Assembly (NCBI GenBank): GCA_963970005.1
Contig: CAXAMN010026395.1
Coordinates: forward strand, 496,582 to 560,581
Length of the DNA: 64,000 nt
Reading direction: 5' to 3'
Source of the DNA: Durusdinium trenchii
Lineage: Eukaryota > Sar > Dinophyceae > Suessiales > Symbiodiniaceae
Positions 20,644-31,922 of the stretch are shown here, piece after piece (positions within the stretch are counted from its first letter, which is position 1; the number at the start of each line of letters is the position of its first letter). The notes under the pieces are model-generated. The model was not told the origin of the DNA. It worked only from the letters and a program-made list of their open reading frames with translations, and did no database searches. A program made the position numbers and the translations under genes.

Positions 20644-23600
20644 ATGGGACTGTCAAGTACGTCTCAGCGAACAGAGGAGGATGACGTGGCAAAAGCCAAG
20701 GCGAAGACCTTTGCTCGGGTCAACGCTGTCCCGCCATCAGCGCCATCTATGCTGGAGCAATAGTGAAGGCTGCAGCAGCTGGCTCTGTGGATTCAAAGGC
20801 AGCTTCAGTGACCATGTGCCGTTGCCACCAGATGCTAAGAATAGTAAGAGTTTATGACAACCGATGTCGGGCAGTCAGTGAGCCACATAGAGCAATGGGC
20901 CAAATTTATTTTATATTTTTTAGATGGCAAGCAGCGGGAAGCGAGAGAGAACTATGCTGCAGCACTTCGCTCATCCATCGGGGAGGCGAAGGAAGCTGAG
21001 GTGCAGGCGGCTGTGCAGCTGTGGAAAAAAACGGTATTGTGCCAGTTGTGTATTTGCTGAGGTCTCTTGTGACTGGCCAAGATGATACTCCAAACATGAG
21101 TGAGGTGGACAAGGGGTGGACACCTGCTTTTGGTATTCTCTTTTTTCTGGTATTCTCCCAAGTACTCCATGTGGTTCTTGACATCAGTGCCAGTCAAAGA
21201 CGACACCTCCAGAGATGATTGGGCAAATGCTGAAGTCTACTTGAGCACCACAGGGTGGACAAGGACACGATGGTTCGACCTTCAGTGAGGAAGAGAGAGA
21301 GGATTGGAGGATTGTCCTGGAGGACATGACTCTGGAGGCTGAGGGCAGATTGGCGTCGCTCGCTGGATGACATGGTGAGCGATGGATGGAGGGTGGTCAG
21401 TAACAATCTGGCACCACACAGGCCAGAGGAGTATCGGGGCCAGACACTCAAGGAGCTGGGCCAGCAGCGCCTGATCCAGATGAAGTGCCGGTTTGGATGT
21501 GAATTGCGCCCCAGATGCCAGCAAGTCGGCCTGGGAGGACGGAGCCATGGGGAGAAGAAAGGAGATTCAGGATGTCATCGCAGCTGAGAGTTGATGACAG
21601 CTCTGATAGGAGCTATGAAGCGGTGAACACCTGAGAGAGGAAATTTTTGTGAAGTGGCTTCAACGAAGCCAGGGGGAGTGTGATTCACGAGTCATTTCCT
21701 TTTTTCAGTTGATGCACACGCTAAGGGTGCAAAGGGTACTACCCTATAGGAAAAAGCCAGGCGCTCCAGGGTTCAGTTGACCACGGCATTACGCTGTGAC
21801 GCTTTTGGCTCAAGGAAAAGGCCCGACGTGCGGGGCCACTTATTTTTTGCATAACCACAGAAACAAACGCAAACACCGCTCGCAGAGGGCGGGCTCGAGT
21901 GTCCAAAACGGCCGCGCGGTGCAACGACACGTTTCGTCGTTCGATCACGATCGACTTCCTTTTTCTACTTCGGAGCCCGGGCGACCGGGCTCCCGGCCTG
22001 ACACGTACTCCGCGACGACGTCGAAGAGGTCCGATATGAGCCATGCGTCACGGTCGGTTTGTCGAGCTCAATTTTCCTGCCTTTGTCTTTGCTTGGTCTT
22101 CATCCACGGCTATCACAACACCCTTGCCAACCAACAAGACATTCAGCAGCCACAAGCTCTAGTTACCAAGAACTACCACTTCGCCATTGGGCTGCAGCGA
22201 TTCAATTTTTGGCTCTGTGTCCTTGACGGAGGCTGCGTTGGCCAAGATGACGGCCGCCAAATTACGCAGAAAGAACTTCACTTATATAAGGGCATTGTTG
22301 AACCGACCTCCGGCGGTGCTAGGCGGGCCGCCGATCACTGGGGTCTTGCAAGTTCAGTGCCTGACACGTTCAAGTATCTCTCGCTGAATGGGGAGATCGT
22401 GTCATCATGACAGAGACGCAACGACGGTAGATGCAATGGTGCCTGGCTGGCCGGTCATGAAGAAGTACAACTACAAGTAAACGGCAAACATCGGAGTGGC
22501 AGTTCTCACCGACCGGGAACGTGATGGTGTGGAATTCTATGCACCGTGCTGTCCAATTCATCAAGAAGCTTGCCGCCTGAGAGTCACTTTGGTGGCACCT
22601 TCGTCAATCTGGGGTGGATCCAACTGTGACTTGCCGTTTTAGCAAGGCAGTGCCTGCAGATGACAGGTCGCTGGCATTCGCATTAGGCATCCTGTCACAG
22701 GGCCAAATCAGCTGGCGCGGTTGAGTCAGGGAGTGTCGCTTCACCCGATGCGGTTGAGCAGACGCAAGGTGGACATCGTGCTGAAGAATAGGCAATCAGT
22801 TTGGAGCAAGATCAATGTTTGAACGGCAGGCTTGAGAGAGCACAACCTAAACACTTGGCTGACGCAGCTGCTTTTCAGACAGCTTTTGTTGGTGGGGGCG
22901 CTCCACCGCCAAAGTTTGGTGGTCCAATTGTATGGTATCCACCGCCTCCAGTGCCAAAGCAGCTTGGTGGAAAGCAAATCAGGCCATACGGGTGCCAAAA
23001 CAGAAGGCAAGACCTGTGTCACACAGTGGTTCAGCTTCTTTGGCTATCATGCTGCGGTGTTTGCTGATCCTCCAGCAAACATGGCAGCGTATACAGTGTA
23101 GGAGTGGTTGCAACCACGGCAGCGGCATTTCATGATACTTTCGGAGGCAGAGCAACCCCAGGGCGGCAAGGGAGATTTGTCATGGACATCCTTCAGCGCT
23201 TGAGAGATGTTATAAGATTGCCAGTTCAATACACCAGAGTGGTGTGACACAAGCTCTGGACAGAGAGAAGATGATCATTGCAACAGATGCTGAGGCTGCA
23301 CCAGTTTAGAGATCGGTATGTGGAGAATGCAGAACGAGAGATCGGGCTGGAAGCTGGTGACATTGCGCTTCAAAACTCGCAAGTGTGGTTGGAAAAACAC
23401 TATATACATTTTGATCGCGCGAGCACCCTGAGGGCCAAGGCGTACAGTGCGCAGAGAGCAGATGGCAGTGCAGAGGACATCGGCTTTTGCAGGGTACCAG
23501 ATCATGGAGCTAGGCCTATAGGCAAGTCATTGCAAGATCTTGTCTTTGCGGATCTGGTGAGCTGGTGAACCAGTTTGGCTATACAGGCTTGATGGATTGG

Positions 23601-23826
23601 CTGGAGTTGGGCCACAGAACAATCCAGCAGCATTGTCAAACCTAGCTGAGTACACTGCGAGGAAGTAAAACATCGACGCGGCCATGGTGAATGTGCCTCA
23701 TGCTGCTTTCGGGTCAGCCGGTGAACAGTTGGGCAAGTTGTTGGAGGAGTGCGGGAATTGTTGTGCAATTATGTGTCAGGTTGCGCGTCAGCAGACAGAA
23801 CAAAGGTTGCGTTTAAACACCAGAGT
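20644..23826 (+). pseudogene. Spliced-leader-tagged retrocopy-like block, frameshifted
   Basis: Eight bases after the leader relic an ATG (20644) opens MGLSSTSQRTEEDDVAKAKA and continues 39 codons to a stop. From there + strand coding-like peptides follow in changing frames: AIYAGAIVKAAAAGSVDSKA (20735 on), KQREARENYAAALRSSIGEA (20924-21032, after a TTTTTTAG acceptor), VKDDTSRDDWANAEVYLSTT (about 21195), MVSDGWRVVSNNLAPHRPEE (21372 on), GGGAPPPKFGGPIVWYPPPP (22889 on), AAAFHDTFGGRATPGRQGRF (about 23113), RDRYVENAEREIGLEAGDIA (23311 on), AAMVNVPHAAFGSAGEQLGK (about 23680). The stops and shifts between them suggest decay after retroposition. The parts may not all derive from one gene. The encoded function is unrecognised. 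Confidence 0.5.
21803..21814 (+). other. Possible second, truncated spliced-leader relic
   Basis: TTTTGGCTCAAG matches the last 12 bases of the dinoflagellate leader exactly; upstream similarity fades (about 15 of 20). By chance a 12-mer would occur in a window this size with probability of about one percent. A 204-codon frame without an ATG start (21796-22410) runs through it. Confidence 0.35.
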
Positions 23827-23835
23827 TGATGAGTG

Positions 23836-23917
23836 AAGGATTCTTGGGGTGAGTGGTGGGTGTACGCACAGCATGTAAGGATTCTTGGGGTGAGTGGTGG
23901 GTGTACGCACAGCATGT
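23836..23917. repeat. 41-bp tandem duplication
   Basis: Two adjacent identical 41-bp copies (23836-23876 and 23877-23917), each starting AAGGATTCTTGGGGTGAGTG. It abuts the 15-bp array downstream. Confidence 0.9.
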
Positions 23918-24002
23918 GCGAGTGATGCTGGTAGAGGCATGCATCCCACCCCCTGGAGAGCACCAAGTGCTGCGCCTGCCATGCAAATCACAGCGGCACA
24001 GC

Positions 24003-24466
24003 GGTTGGTTACAATTGGTTGATGACAATTGGTGGGTGACAATTGGTTGTGGGTGGCAATTGGTTGGTGACAATTGGTTGGTGGCAAATGATTGATGACA
24101 ATTGGTTGGTGACAATTTTGTGGGTGGCAATTGGTTGGTGACAACTGGTTGGTGGCAATTGGTTGATGACATATGGTTGGTAGCAATTGGTTGGTGACCA
24201 TTGGTTGGTGGCAATTATATAATGGTGAACTTTTTCTTGGTAGCACTTTGTTGATGACAATTGGTTGACGACAATTGGCTGATAGCAATTGGTTGATGGC
24301 AATTGGTGGGTGTTAATTGGTTGGTGGCAATTGGTTGGTGACAATTTTTTTGGTGACAATTGGTAGGGGGGCGTTTGGTTGGTGGCCATTGGTTGATGAC
24401 AGGTGGTTGGTGACAATTGGTTAGTAGCAATTGGTTGGTGACAATTGGTTGGTGACAAGCGACGAG
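24003..24466. repeat. 15-bp tandem array (CAATTGGTTGGTGAC)n
   Basis: About 30 degenerate units of 15 bp, consensus CAATTGGTTGGTGAC. Because 15 is a multiple of three, the minus strand stays open throughout (Thr-Asn-Gln-Leu / Asn-Cys-His-Gln-Pro repeats), giving frames of up to 225 codons. The openness follows from the unit length and is not evidence of a protein. There are no unique spacers, so it is not a CRISPR array. Confidence 0.9.
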
Positions 24467-25530
24467 GAGGAGGGAAGGAAGGAAGGAGCGGATACCACAC
24501 TAAAAACCAAAAACACACGTCAAAGTGGGGAACAAGTAACAACAGTTCCAAAGGGGTCCCAACATGTTGTAATTCCTGGTGCTTGCACCCATTTTTCTGA
24601 GGTATGAACGGGTCAACTCCAGGCCCGCGCTCTGCAGTGGCTTCACCCTCTAACTCCACCGCTACTCCCTCCGCGAGTGAAACCATGAGGCCCCTGGCAC
24701 TGGCGCTCGCCTCCGAGATGTGCGAGCGATCCGTAGCGCTGGAGCGGGACGCGGCGCTGGATGCGTGAGCGGGACGGCCACCAAAGGGAGGGGGTGGTTT
24801 TGAATCGGATTGGAAGAAGCACCCGCCTGTGTTCGAGAAGGTTGAGATCGAATTACAAAAGGAGTGGTTGCTAAAGTCCCACGAAGGAGCCGTGGATGTG
24901 ACAGGGGCACCCCTTCAGAGGTTGAGGGGTATCCATGAATCATGCATATATGAATCTGTCACCAAATGATATCAAAAGTTCACCGGAGGGATACGTCCGG
25001 GTACGTGTTGGGTCGGGTCCTGGGTCGGTGGCTTTCGATCGCCGCTCGATCGATGTGGGTGTGGGAACGAAGAACTCCAAAGTGTAGGGATGGAAAAACT
25101 AGCATCGAACTCCACTTGCCCATGGTTGGGATGCATCCATTCGCAGTGCTGGGCTCTAGAAATGGTCTTCGTGTTACCTCCTGCAGGAGTTCCCACAAAA
25201 TCCCACAAGGTCAGGAGGGTGTATCCTTGGAACATCCGACGACATACGCGCATCTAAGCGCACAGTTGTTTTGAGTCTAATTTCACATGATACTAGAAGA
25301 CTACAGAGGTGGATGTGAGCTATATATAATATGTTGACAATTGTTTGAAATATATTTGAATTTTCGTTTAGTCTCAATATATACCGGGTACAGTCGTACC
25401 AGTTCTTTTGTTCGGGTCATGGTTCGAACGAGGCGTCGGATCCGTTCACAGAAGATGTCCGTTCACAGACCTCTCTTGCCAACACGCGGATCTACATGCA
25501 TCTACACAGACCCAGAGACCCAGACGCGAG
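24467..25530. other. Non-coding, no gene seen
   Basis: Begins GC-rich, with a short TGGTGCTTGCACCCA motif at 24578 also seen elsewhere. The + frame and minus frame at 24660-24940 are open but unconvincing. Confidence 0.35.
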
Positions 25531-25650
25531 GACAGCTACACCATCACGGCGTTGATTGGCGCCTGCGAGCCTGCTGGTTTGTGGCAACTGGCCGTCCACT
25601 ACTTCAGCAGCAGCGGTTTTCCACCGGATGAGTATGGTTTCTTAGACTGA
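25531..25650 (+). CDS. PPR-repeat exon, nearly complete repeat
   Basis: After CAGACGCGAG the frame reads DSYTITALIGACEPAGLWQL, then AVHYFSSSGFPPDEYGFLD and a stop. It contains both helices of a PPR repeat (YTITALIGACE, WQLAVHYF) and the start of the next (PPDEYGF), with no indel. It is the best preserved PPR segment in the window. It could be a terminal exon or be spliced near GATGAG. On the + strand. Confidence 0.65.
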   Translation, partial: DSYTITALIGACEPAGLWQLAVHYFSSSGFPPDEYGFLD

Positions 25651-27570
25651 ACACATACTGGAACAGTCTGTCACATAAGGATCGAGGTACGACCTGCGGC
25701 AATATAGGTAAAATAGGATGGTAAATATATTAAGGTTAATGCAGCCTCCACCCTAGTAGTGATGGCCTCCACCCTACTTATAGTAGCGATGGCCTCCAAT
25801 CCTACTTGCGATGGCCTCGACTCCAGGGAAAGGTTTTTGGGAGCCCAGCCGTCCATCCTCGCTATGATCCGATCAGCGCTGAAATCATGCCCAGTGCATC
25901 CCAGTTACCACTATATAACGAACCAGGGATTCTAGGTCTATGGTGTCAGTCTTTGGAACCACTGGGACTCCCAGCGACATCGTGGTTTGCCTGGATGGTT
26001 TGGGGGTATGCAAAGACCCTGACGAGACTGACGAAGAGACTCCCGGAAGAGACTCCTGAAGGGACGGTCCCTGTGGGCCCTTGCAGCAAGTAACACGATT
26101 TCTTGTATCCTAGCGGACGGTGGTACCATGACTGGTTTTCAGCTTTGAGACTCGTACCTACCACTGGTGAGCGACATCGTGGAAACCGTGGAAAACGACT
26201 TCACTCCCGCGGAGTAGGAAGGGGCCGTTTGTGACCAGTTGGGAGAACAGTTTAAGAGGGTCCAACCAAATGGGTAGACTGGTAGAGGGTCAAACTGGGG
26301 TTTCTCCCTACTTCTAATTTCATCGGCACTGGTCCCCCCCAAACCGATTCGTGCGCATGTTCACCCCCACAACAAACGCTCCAGTCAGATACGGCAGGAA
26401 GGGTGGACCGAACAGGGCCGACATCTGGAACGTCTCCAGCTGGGGTGTCGTCCCGGACGTGCCGGTTCGTACCCAAATCGGGTACGTCATGTCCCAACGA
26501 ATGACGTCGGGTCCAGGTATGAATACTTCCTGAGTCCTGAGGATGGTTTTTGAGGGTTTTTGGGTTCAGTGTCTGGATCCAAAACGCACATCCTCAGGAT
26601 GGACTTTATGGGTAGGAGGATCCTTTACACAAGTATGCCACTGGACAGTCTCATTGGCGTTCAGGTTGTTCTTCTTCGATCAGTACTTGTGCTGCTTGGC
26701 CAGGGTAAGGTTAGAATAATGTTTGTTTTCTTCTGGGGACGGCAATGTGAAGACAGAAAGAACTTGTTCAGTCGGGGCTCTCCACAAGTCCACTAGATCC
26801 AGAGAGTTCATGATCGAGCACTGGTGCGAATTGGATGGTCCGGTCGACCCTTTGCTGACTGCAACGAAGTTGCGGGAACTTTCGCCCTGAATATAGACTC
26901 CTTTATGGATAAATTGCATTGCATCGTTTCCTTTTTATGCAGCAGTCACTTTAAGGACATTATATAAAGACTGGGTGCCTGGTGAATTGAATCAGTGCTC
27001 GCGACGAGCTTTCTGACGCGTCGTTGGGGTCCAAAAGGTTTGTTTCCCGAAAGGGAAGAAATTGGCGTGCGGCATGCAAAAAAGAATCAACATCCTCAAC
27101 AGACTCGCAAACAAATAACTAGATATGTAGCTACCTACCTCAGAGCCATGTCTACTTAAGTACCTCTTTTTACAGAGCCATGTCGTTCTCGGGTACTGCG
27201 GAGGGTCCAAGGACGTGACACTGACCCTTTAAAGAAACCACCCTGTCCCGTGGAATATAGGCATACTCCTGTCCCGATAGTTTCGGAATGGATACTGTAC
27301 TTAGACCAGGTACCTGGACCTGTTTGGGTGTCCGAAGATGACTCAGTGTTGATAGTCCAAGTATATGCCTTGAGATATGTTCAACATCAACTGCAAGCTT
27401 GGTGCTTGCGACTCATTTTTGCCTCGGTAGGTTGGGCTCTTCAGCTTATTTGTGTTACATGGGTGTCCTTTGTCTTTCTACTGCGGAGCTCCAACCCACC
27501 AAACTCATCCAAACCCCAACACTCAAACCCATCCCTTAACGTCTGTGCGTTTGGATGTTTGATCCTTCAG
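25651..27570. other. Non-coding with a small tandem repeat
   Basis: At about 25741-25826 a 25-30 bp unit containing GATGGCCTCCACCCTA occurs three to four times. A related motif recurs at 50661-50705. The open frames on both strands at 26139-26500 overlap and are not supported. Confidence 0.4.
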
Positions 27571-27642
27571 GTCCGGGGATCTCAGTGGAGCACAGCGCTG
27601 CAACTCTTCGCTTCTGTACCAGCCTCTTGGGCGGACTCCATC
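27571..27642 (+). CDS. PPR-repeat exon, second helix
   Basis: The acceptor TTGATCCTTCAG precedes VRGSQWSTALQLFASVPASW. The QWSTALQLFASVP segment matches the second helix of a dinoflagellate PPR repeat. It sits in a 191-codon open frame, but only this part carries the motif. It is the last clear PPR segment before gene B. Confidence 0.5.
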
Positions 27643-27834
27643 TGGGCTGTTGGGGTGTCCTGGAGTTTTCCCATGTCGACTTCAGCACGTTGCCGCAACG
27701 GAGCCAGTGTAGCGGTGACATGTCTTTGTTTTCGACCAACGAAGAAGAGCAAGAAGATGTCTGTTTTTGGATGCCCACGTTGTTATCTTTTAGCGGCTGG
27801 GAGGTGTAATTACAAGGGGTTATGATATACTTGT

Positions 27835-27910
27835 AGTCTCAGTTCGTACCTCGGAAAATGAGTACAAGCTTCTGTTCCTATTAAAGGGGACGTGTCCCAT
27901 TTTCTGATCT
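27835..27910. repeat. Dispersed repeat, TACCTCGGAAAATGAG family, full-length copy
   Basis: Reads TAGTCTCAGTTCGTACCTCG, then GAAAATGAGTACAAG and a GTCCCATTTTC end. Related copies lie near 12411, 15620, 38399, 43541, 51329 and 51690. No coding potential. It looks like a short interspersed or introner-like element. Confidence 0.6.
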
Positions 27911-28030
27911 ACTTGGAGGGTCCAGGTGTGCACTTGGAGTCAACGGTGACCTGCAGTTCACAGAAGTACAGGTGGTTAGTCTTGCTCGTATAATATAGAA
28001 TAGTATATATTCATTCAGTACATGCATATT

Positions 28031-28129
28031 CATATATACCAGGACCCTCCAAGGGGTGTCTATTTATAGCCGCTTAGACGTTAAGGGGTGTCCATTAACC
28101 ACCCCTTGAAGGCCCTGGTACATATATAT
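28031..28129. repeat. MITE-like hairpin, CCTCCAAGGGGTG family
   Basis: Imperfect inverted arms (CCAGGACCCTCCAAGGGGTG at about 28039-28058, complement at about 28100-28118) extend into flanking TATATA tracts. A second copy with perfect 12-bp arms (CATCCAAGGGGT) lies at 43825-43891. Non-autonomous element; no transposase in the window. Confidence 0.6.
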
Positions 28130-28317
28130 ATATACATACATATTTGTTTTTTTGGTTAGTACCCATGTTCTTTTCATTGGTTCATTGATGCTACTTGTAC
28201 CGAGAGTCTCTCCCCCCCATGTCCGTTGACAAGATCTACTGTCTACTAATATCTACTTTATATGCCCTAGAGGTCCAGGTTATCAATAATTGTATACTTC
28301 GCTAATCGTACTCTCAG

Positions 28318-31300
28318 AGCATAACTGGTCCATTACATTCCAAAAACCTTGTGAGCATGGCTCTGTTCGCAAAGTGCGTGCTGGTGGAATCCTAGCAGTG
28401 GCAGCGCATGAAATCAACACTTTCAGACTGTTTCATGTTATTGTTTACTCTTTTGGGTACTAAAACCTGAGATCATGGTCTTGACTACTGCACACATGTC
28501 CATTCTTTCCTGCATTCGGGTCAGGTGTCGAGTGAAACCAGTGACTAATCCTCTTAAGGCCATCAGATCAGTGGCCATCAGCTGTTGGAAATTGAGTGAT
28601 GTTAACATATCAAACATAACGTATCTCAAATTTGTAGTCACTGCTGAGCAATGGGGCTATTGAGATCGGCAGCTCTGAAAGGTACGCTTTGCCCACCACT
28701 GGTCTGCAGCTGCATTTGTGTCGTTTACTGATTTGCTTACTGTTTGCTTTAGATACATGGTCTCGGCGTCCCATCTCAGGGATTCAGGCTCAGAGTTCCA
28801 CCTCGGACGGGAGCGGCAATGGCGATTGTTGAGGCTCTAGTGGGTGATGAGCTTCATGTCTCAAAGCCCATGCGATTCAAAGTCTCGGTATCTTGCCTGG
28901 CTAAGATTTCAAAAACAAACAGTTTGCAATGAATGAATGAAGTTATTGTCCTAGCTAGTACTAGTATGTTCTTTGCTACTTTCTTGACTATATAAGGTGA
29001 TTGGTCAGAAGCTCTATGATCCCCTCGCGAAATATGCCAAGAAATGGGGACCGACCATCATGGCTCATGAGGACAAGGAGGTCGTCCATCTGGACGCAAG
29101 GGATCGTCAGGTTATCACAGAATCAGACTTGGAACAGAATTTCGAGGTATGCAAGGAAATGATTTATGGATGCATGGAGCTAAGCTTGGCCAACCCGCCA
29201 CGACCTGACGGCAAGATGGCTGAGATTCCCAAGCTCTGTGACTTTGAGGCCTGTCTGAGTCCGATGTAGTCGTATGGCATTTCCTAGTTCCAAAAAAGAG
29301 TCCAAATATGAGTACTAGGCAAAACTACATGTGATGTTGCTGCAGGCCGCATTTCTCTTGCTAAGCTTGAGATCCAACTTCCATTGCGACCTGCACCACC
29401 GTCGTGGTGGCAAAGGACGCATTAAGGATTTTTGCTTGCATCAAGCTCTGCATGCATACATGTACATGAAGTTGCAAATATCCAGACTAGTATTCCAACA
29501 GCTTAAGATTCTGCGAATGGTACTTAGGATTGGGCAAACACTGAAGCAATGCGGATCCGGAAGCTCTTGTCATATCTTGTGGTTTTGACGAACCGCACGG
29601 CTGAAGCCAGGCGCGTGTATGTGCAATTATAGATTGTAAACTTTTCCAGGCACAGCCCTAGCATGTCCCAACAGCCTTAACTTTTCTTGTGAGGATTGAA
29701 AAGATCAAAGTCTTGAAGGGCATAGTGTTGGCTTTCCGCAGTCTGAAGGCAGACCAGGCATGGAACCTTTGTATGTTTGTACACTCGACCGGTAAGTATT
29801 GAAATGGTCTCTTGTTGACTCAAGTGTTTGACATCTCATCACATGAGATCTCACCAGGCGCAACAGGCCTTGATGCCACCTCCACAGCTACAGGCTCCTG
29901 TGGAGGTGGGTAACAACTTTTTGGAAGCCTCAATTTCATGTGTGCTGGTGTTAACCATGCATAATTTGAAGCCAACCACTACGATTGCAGGATGTGGAGT
30001 CATTGGCGGTCGAGTACGATGATGAGCCCATGATTTTGAGTGTGAACTTTGTGGAGTCTGTGGATCGGAGACCCTTGCAGGAATGCAAGTCTGAAGTCGA
30101 TCACGAGGAAGACACCCCAGTAACTTGTCGAAACACTTTGATGAAATGCTGGTGCCAAAACCTGCAGTACTGCTTATCCATGCATGTACAGTAAGGCAGT
30201 GGTTGAGCCTATGTCTGCAAGTGCTAGTGTCATTGTGCCTGCTGCTGGTAGCGACACAGGGAGCACTAGTGCGGTTGCTTGGCCAAATCTAATTTACAAA
30301 CATGTTCTAATTTTGTGTGGGCTAGCGCTGATTGCTGGAATGTGTTTTCCAGTTGATTCCAAAATAAGGATATCGATATGTCAGCTGACATGGAGCCATA
30401 TTCTGTCCGTATTCGAAAATTTTTTTGAAAGGCATCCAGGTGCTATGCAGGTTGGGGGACTGACATGGAAAACACACCCTGCATTGTCTGTAAAACTGTA
30501 CAGCAGTGTATAGTTTCATTTTGTTTTTTTTGCATTTGCAGGCTGATCCTTTGGTCGCGACAGTGGCTACTTCTATGCAATGCTCGGGACAAGCCGCATC
30601 AAGCGGGCAGAGTGGTGCGCGTGCTGGAGCGGGGTCAGCCGCTGCTTGTTCTGAGTCGGCTGTTGTCATCAGTGACTCCCCTTTGATTCCAGCTGATTGG
30701 ACAGATTCACAGGTGCCAGACTCTCCTGTACATGTTTGTGTTGATGGCGCAGCTGATTGGACAGATTCACAGGTGCCAGATGACCCTCCTGCAGGTGGTC
30801 CTGTTGAGGGCAACCCTGCCTCGGACATGCCAACCGAACCCCTAAAGAAGAAATGCAAAAGCATTCCAGCAGAGCGTAGTGAACTCATTCCCAACCCACC
30901 ATCCCTGCCGGAGCATGTGGAGAAACTGGTTGGGCCGGTTCCAAGTGAATCTGTGGGGACCAATGTGCGTTCCCAACGAGAGTTGAAGAAACAGCTTGAT
31001 GAGGAAGCTAAGGAAAAGGCAGAAGAGAAAAAACAGAACATTGAAAAGAAAAAGAAAGAAGCAGTAGCAAGGGCTCTTGAGAAAGCGCAGAAGAAGTTGG
31101 AGAAAGCACAGGCAAAGGCAGCCGCTTTGGACAAGAAAGAACAAGCAGCAAGCACTACCCGCAAGCGCCTCCGTCGACAGCTTGACTGTGAGTTCAAGGG
31201 TGCTGCGGACAGTTCTGTCCAAGTGAGCCCTGAGAAAAAGCCAGAAGTTGAGCTTAAGGGACCCAAGACTCCAAAAGTCAAGCTATCCCCCAAAGCAAAG

Positions 31301-31703
31301 AAATTTGCTACCCAGAAGCGGGCCGACAAGTCCCAAGAAGGTTTGGAGATCCTTAGGGCTGCAGAGTTGCCTGATTTGCCAATCCCTTCGCCTTGTACCA
31401 GGCAGACACTAGTTTGCATGGATTGTTGTAAATTGTGCTTTGTACTGTGACACATGTACACTTTTTAGTATGTTTATGTGGCCTAATATGGGTGCCCACT
31501 GTTTCAATCCTAGGAGCTTCACCCTATATCCGCCACAGGGTCGTGGTACTGGATCTGGCATTGGTGTGGTGCTCTACCAGAAGGGGTTTTATGTGAGACA
31601 AGGTGACAGTGAGCGGGCGCAAGAGCTGCTTCACAAGCCCTGCTATCCTACAGGGGGGGTGCAAATTGGATGGGACTCTGATGTAGCGAAAGCGTGTTTC
31701 TGA
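28318..31703 (+). CDS. Gene B: multi-exon gene of unknown function with Lys/Glu coiled coil
   Basis: Exons: 28318-28436 (tentative), 28753-28887, 28997-29146, 29346-29489, 29528-29614, 29704-29778, 29858-29905, 29991-30119, 30196-30273, 30542-31401, 31514-31703 (TGA). All joins after the first are phase 0 except the last (phase 2, GC donor at 31402), and all acceptors from 29346 on except 29704 are AG|G. The total is about 630 codons plus an undefined N-terminus. Recognisable parts: VPSQGFRLRVPPRTGAAMAI; QKLYDPLAKYAKKWGPTIMA; WANTEAMRIRKLLSYLVVLT; an acidic exon (EYDDEPMILSVNFVESVD); then the large exon with a tandem 20-aa repeat (ADWTDSQVPD twice), a coiled coil (KKQLDEEAKEKAEEKKQN and on) and basic nuclear-type patches. 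The last exon reads SFTLYPPQGRGTGSGIGVVL, then YQKGFYVR, which resembles a C-terminal motif I associate with dinoflagellate-only proteins, from memory and unverified. It may be a nuclear or chromatin-associated protein; this is inference. Confidence 0.65.
30691..30780 (+). repeat. In-frame tandem duplication inside gene B
   Basis: A 30-base segment (starting AGCTGATTGGACAGATTCAC at 30691) recurs exactly 60 bases later, encoding ADWTDSQVPD twice with a 20-residue period. Conservation of the reading frame supports this exon being coding. Confidence 0.8.
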
Positions 31704-31922
31704 CCTGTTTAAAGCTGTGTTATGTACACATTGCACGCAAGCCATTTGAAGTACTAACTCCATGTGAGTCTCCGTGTGTTATCACGCTGCCACGTCGATG
31801 GCCAGGTGGAACATTGCCAAGAAGGTTGCAAAGTGGGAGGACTAGTCACAGACTAGTGGTGCGTTCTGAATCCTTGGCTGTGGGAATCAGCATCTTACAC
31901 ACAGGAGTGTGATGGAACTTAT
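31704..31922. other. 3-prime flank of gene B up to the gap
   Basis: No gene seen. Confidence 0.4.

Noticed and set aside
24003-24466. CRISPR array
   Set aside because: Direct 15-bp tandem repeat without spacers; eukaryotic context.
24009-24686. 225-codon minus-strand protein
   Set aside because: Openness follows from the 15-bp unit; no independent evidence of coding.
30322-31461. 379-codon minus-strand gene
   Set aside because: Antisense of the large gene B exon; Ser/Cys/Phe-rich, as expected opposite a Lys/Glu-rich coiled coil, and it crosses the intron border at 30541.
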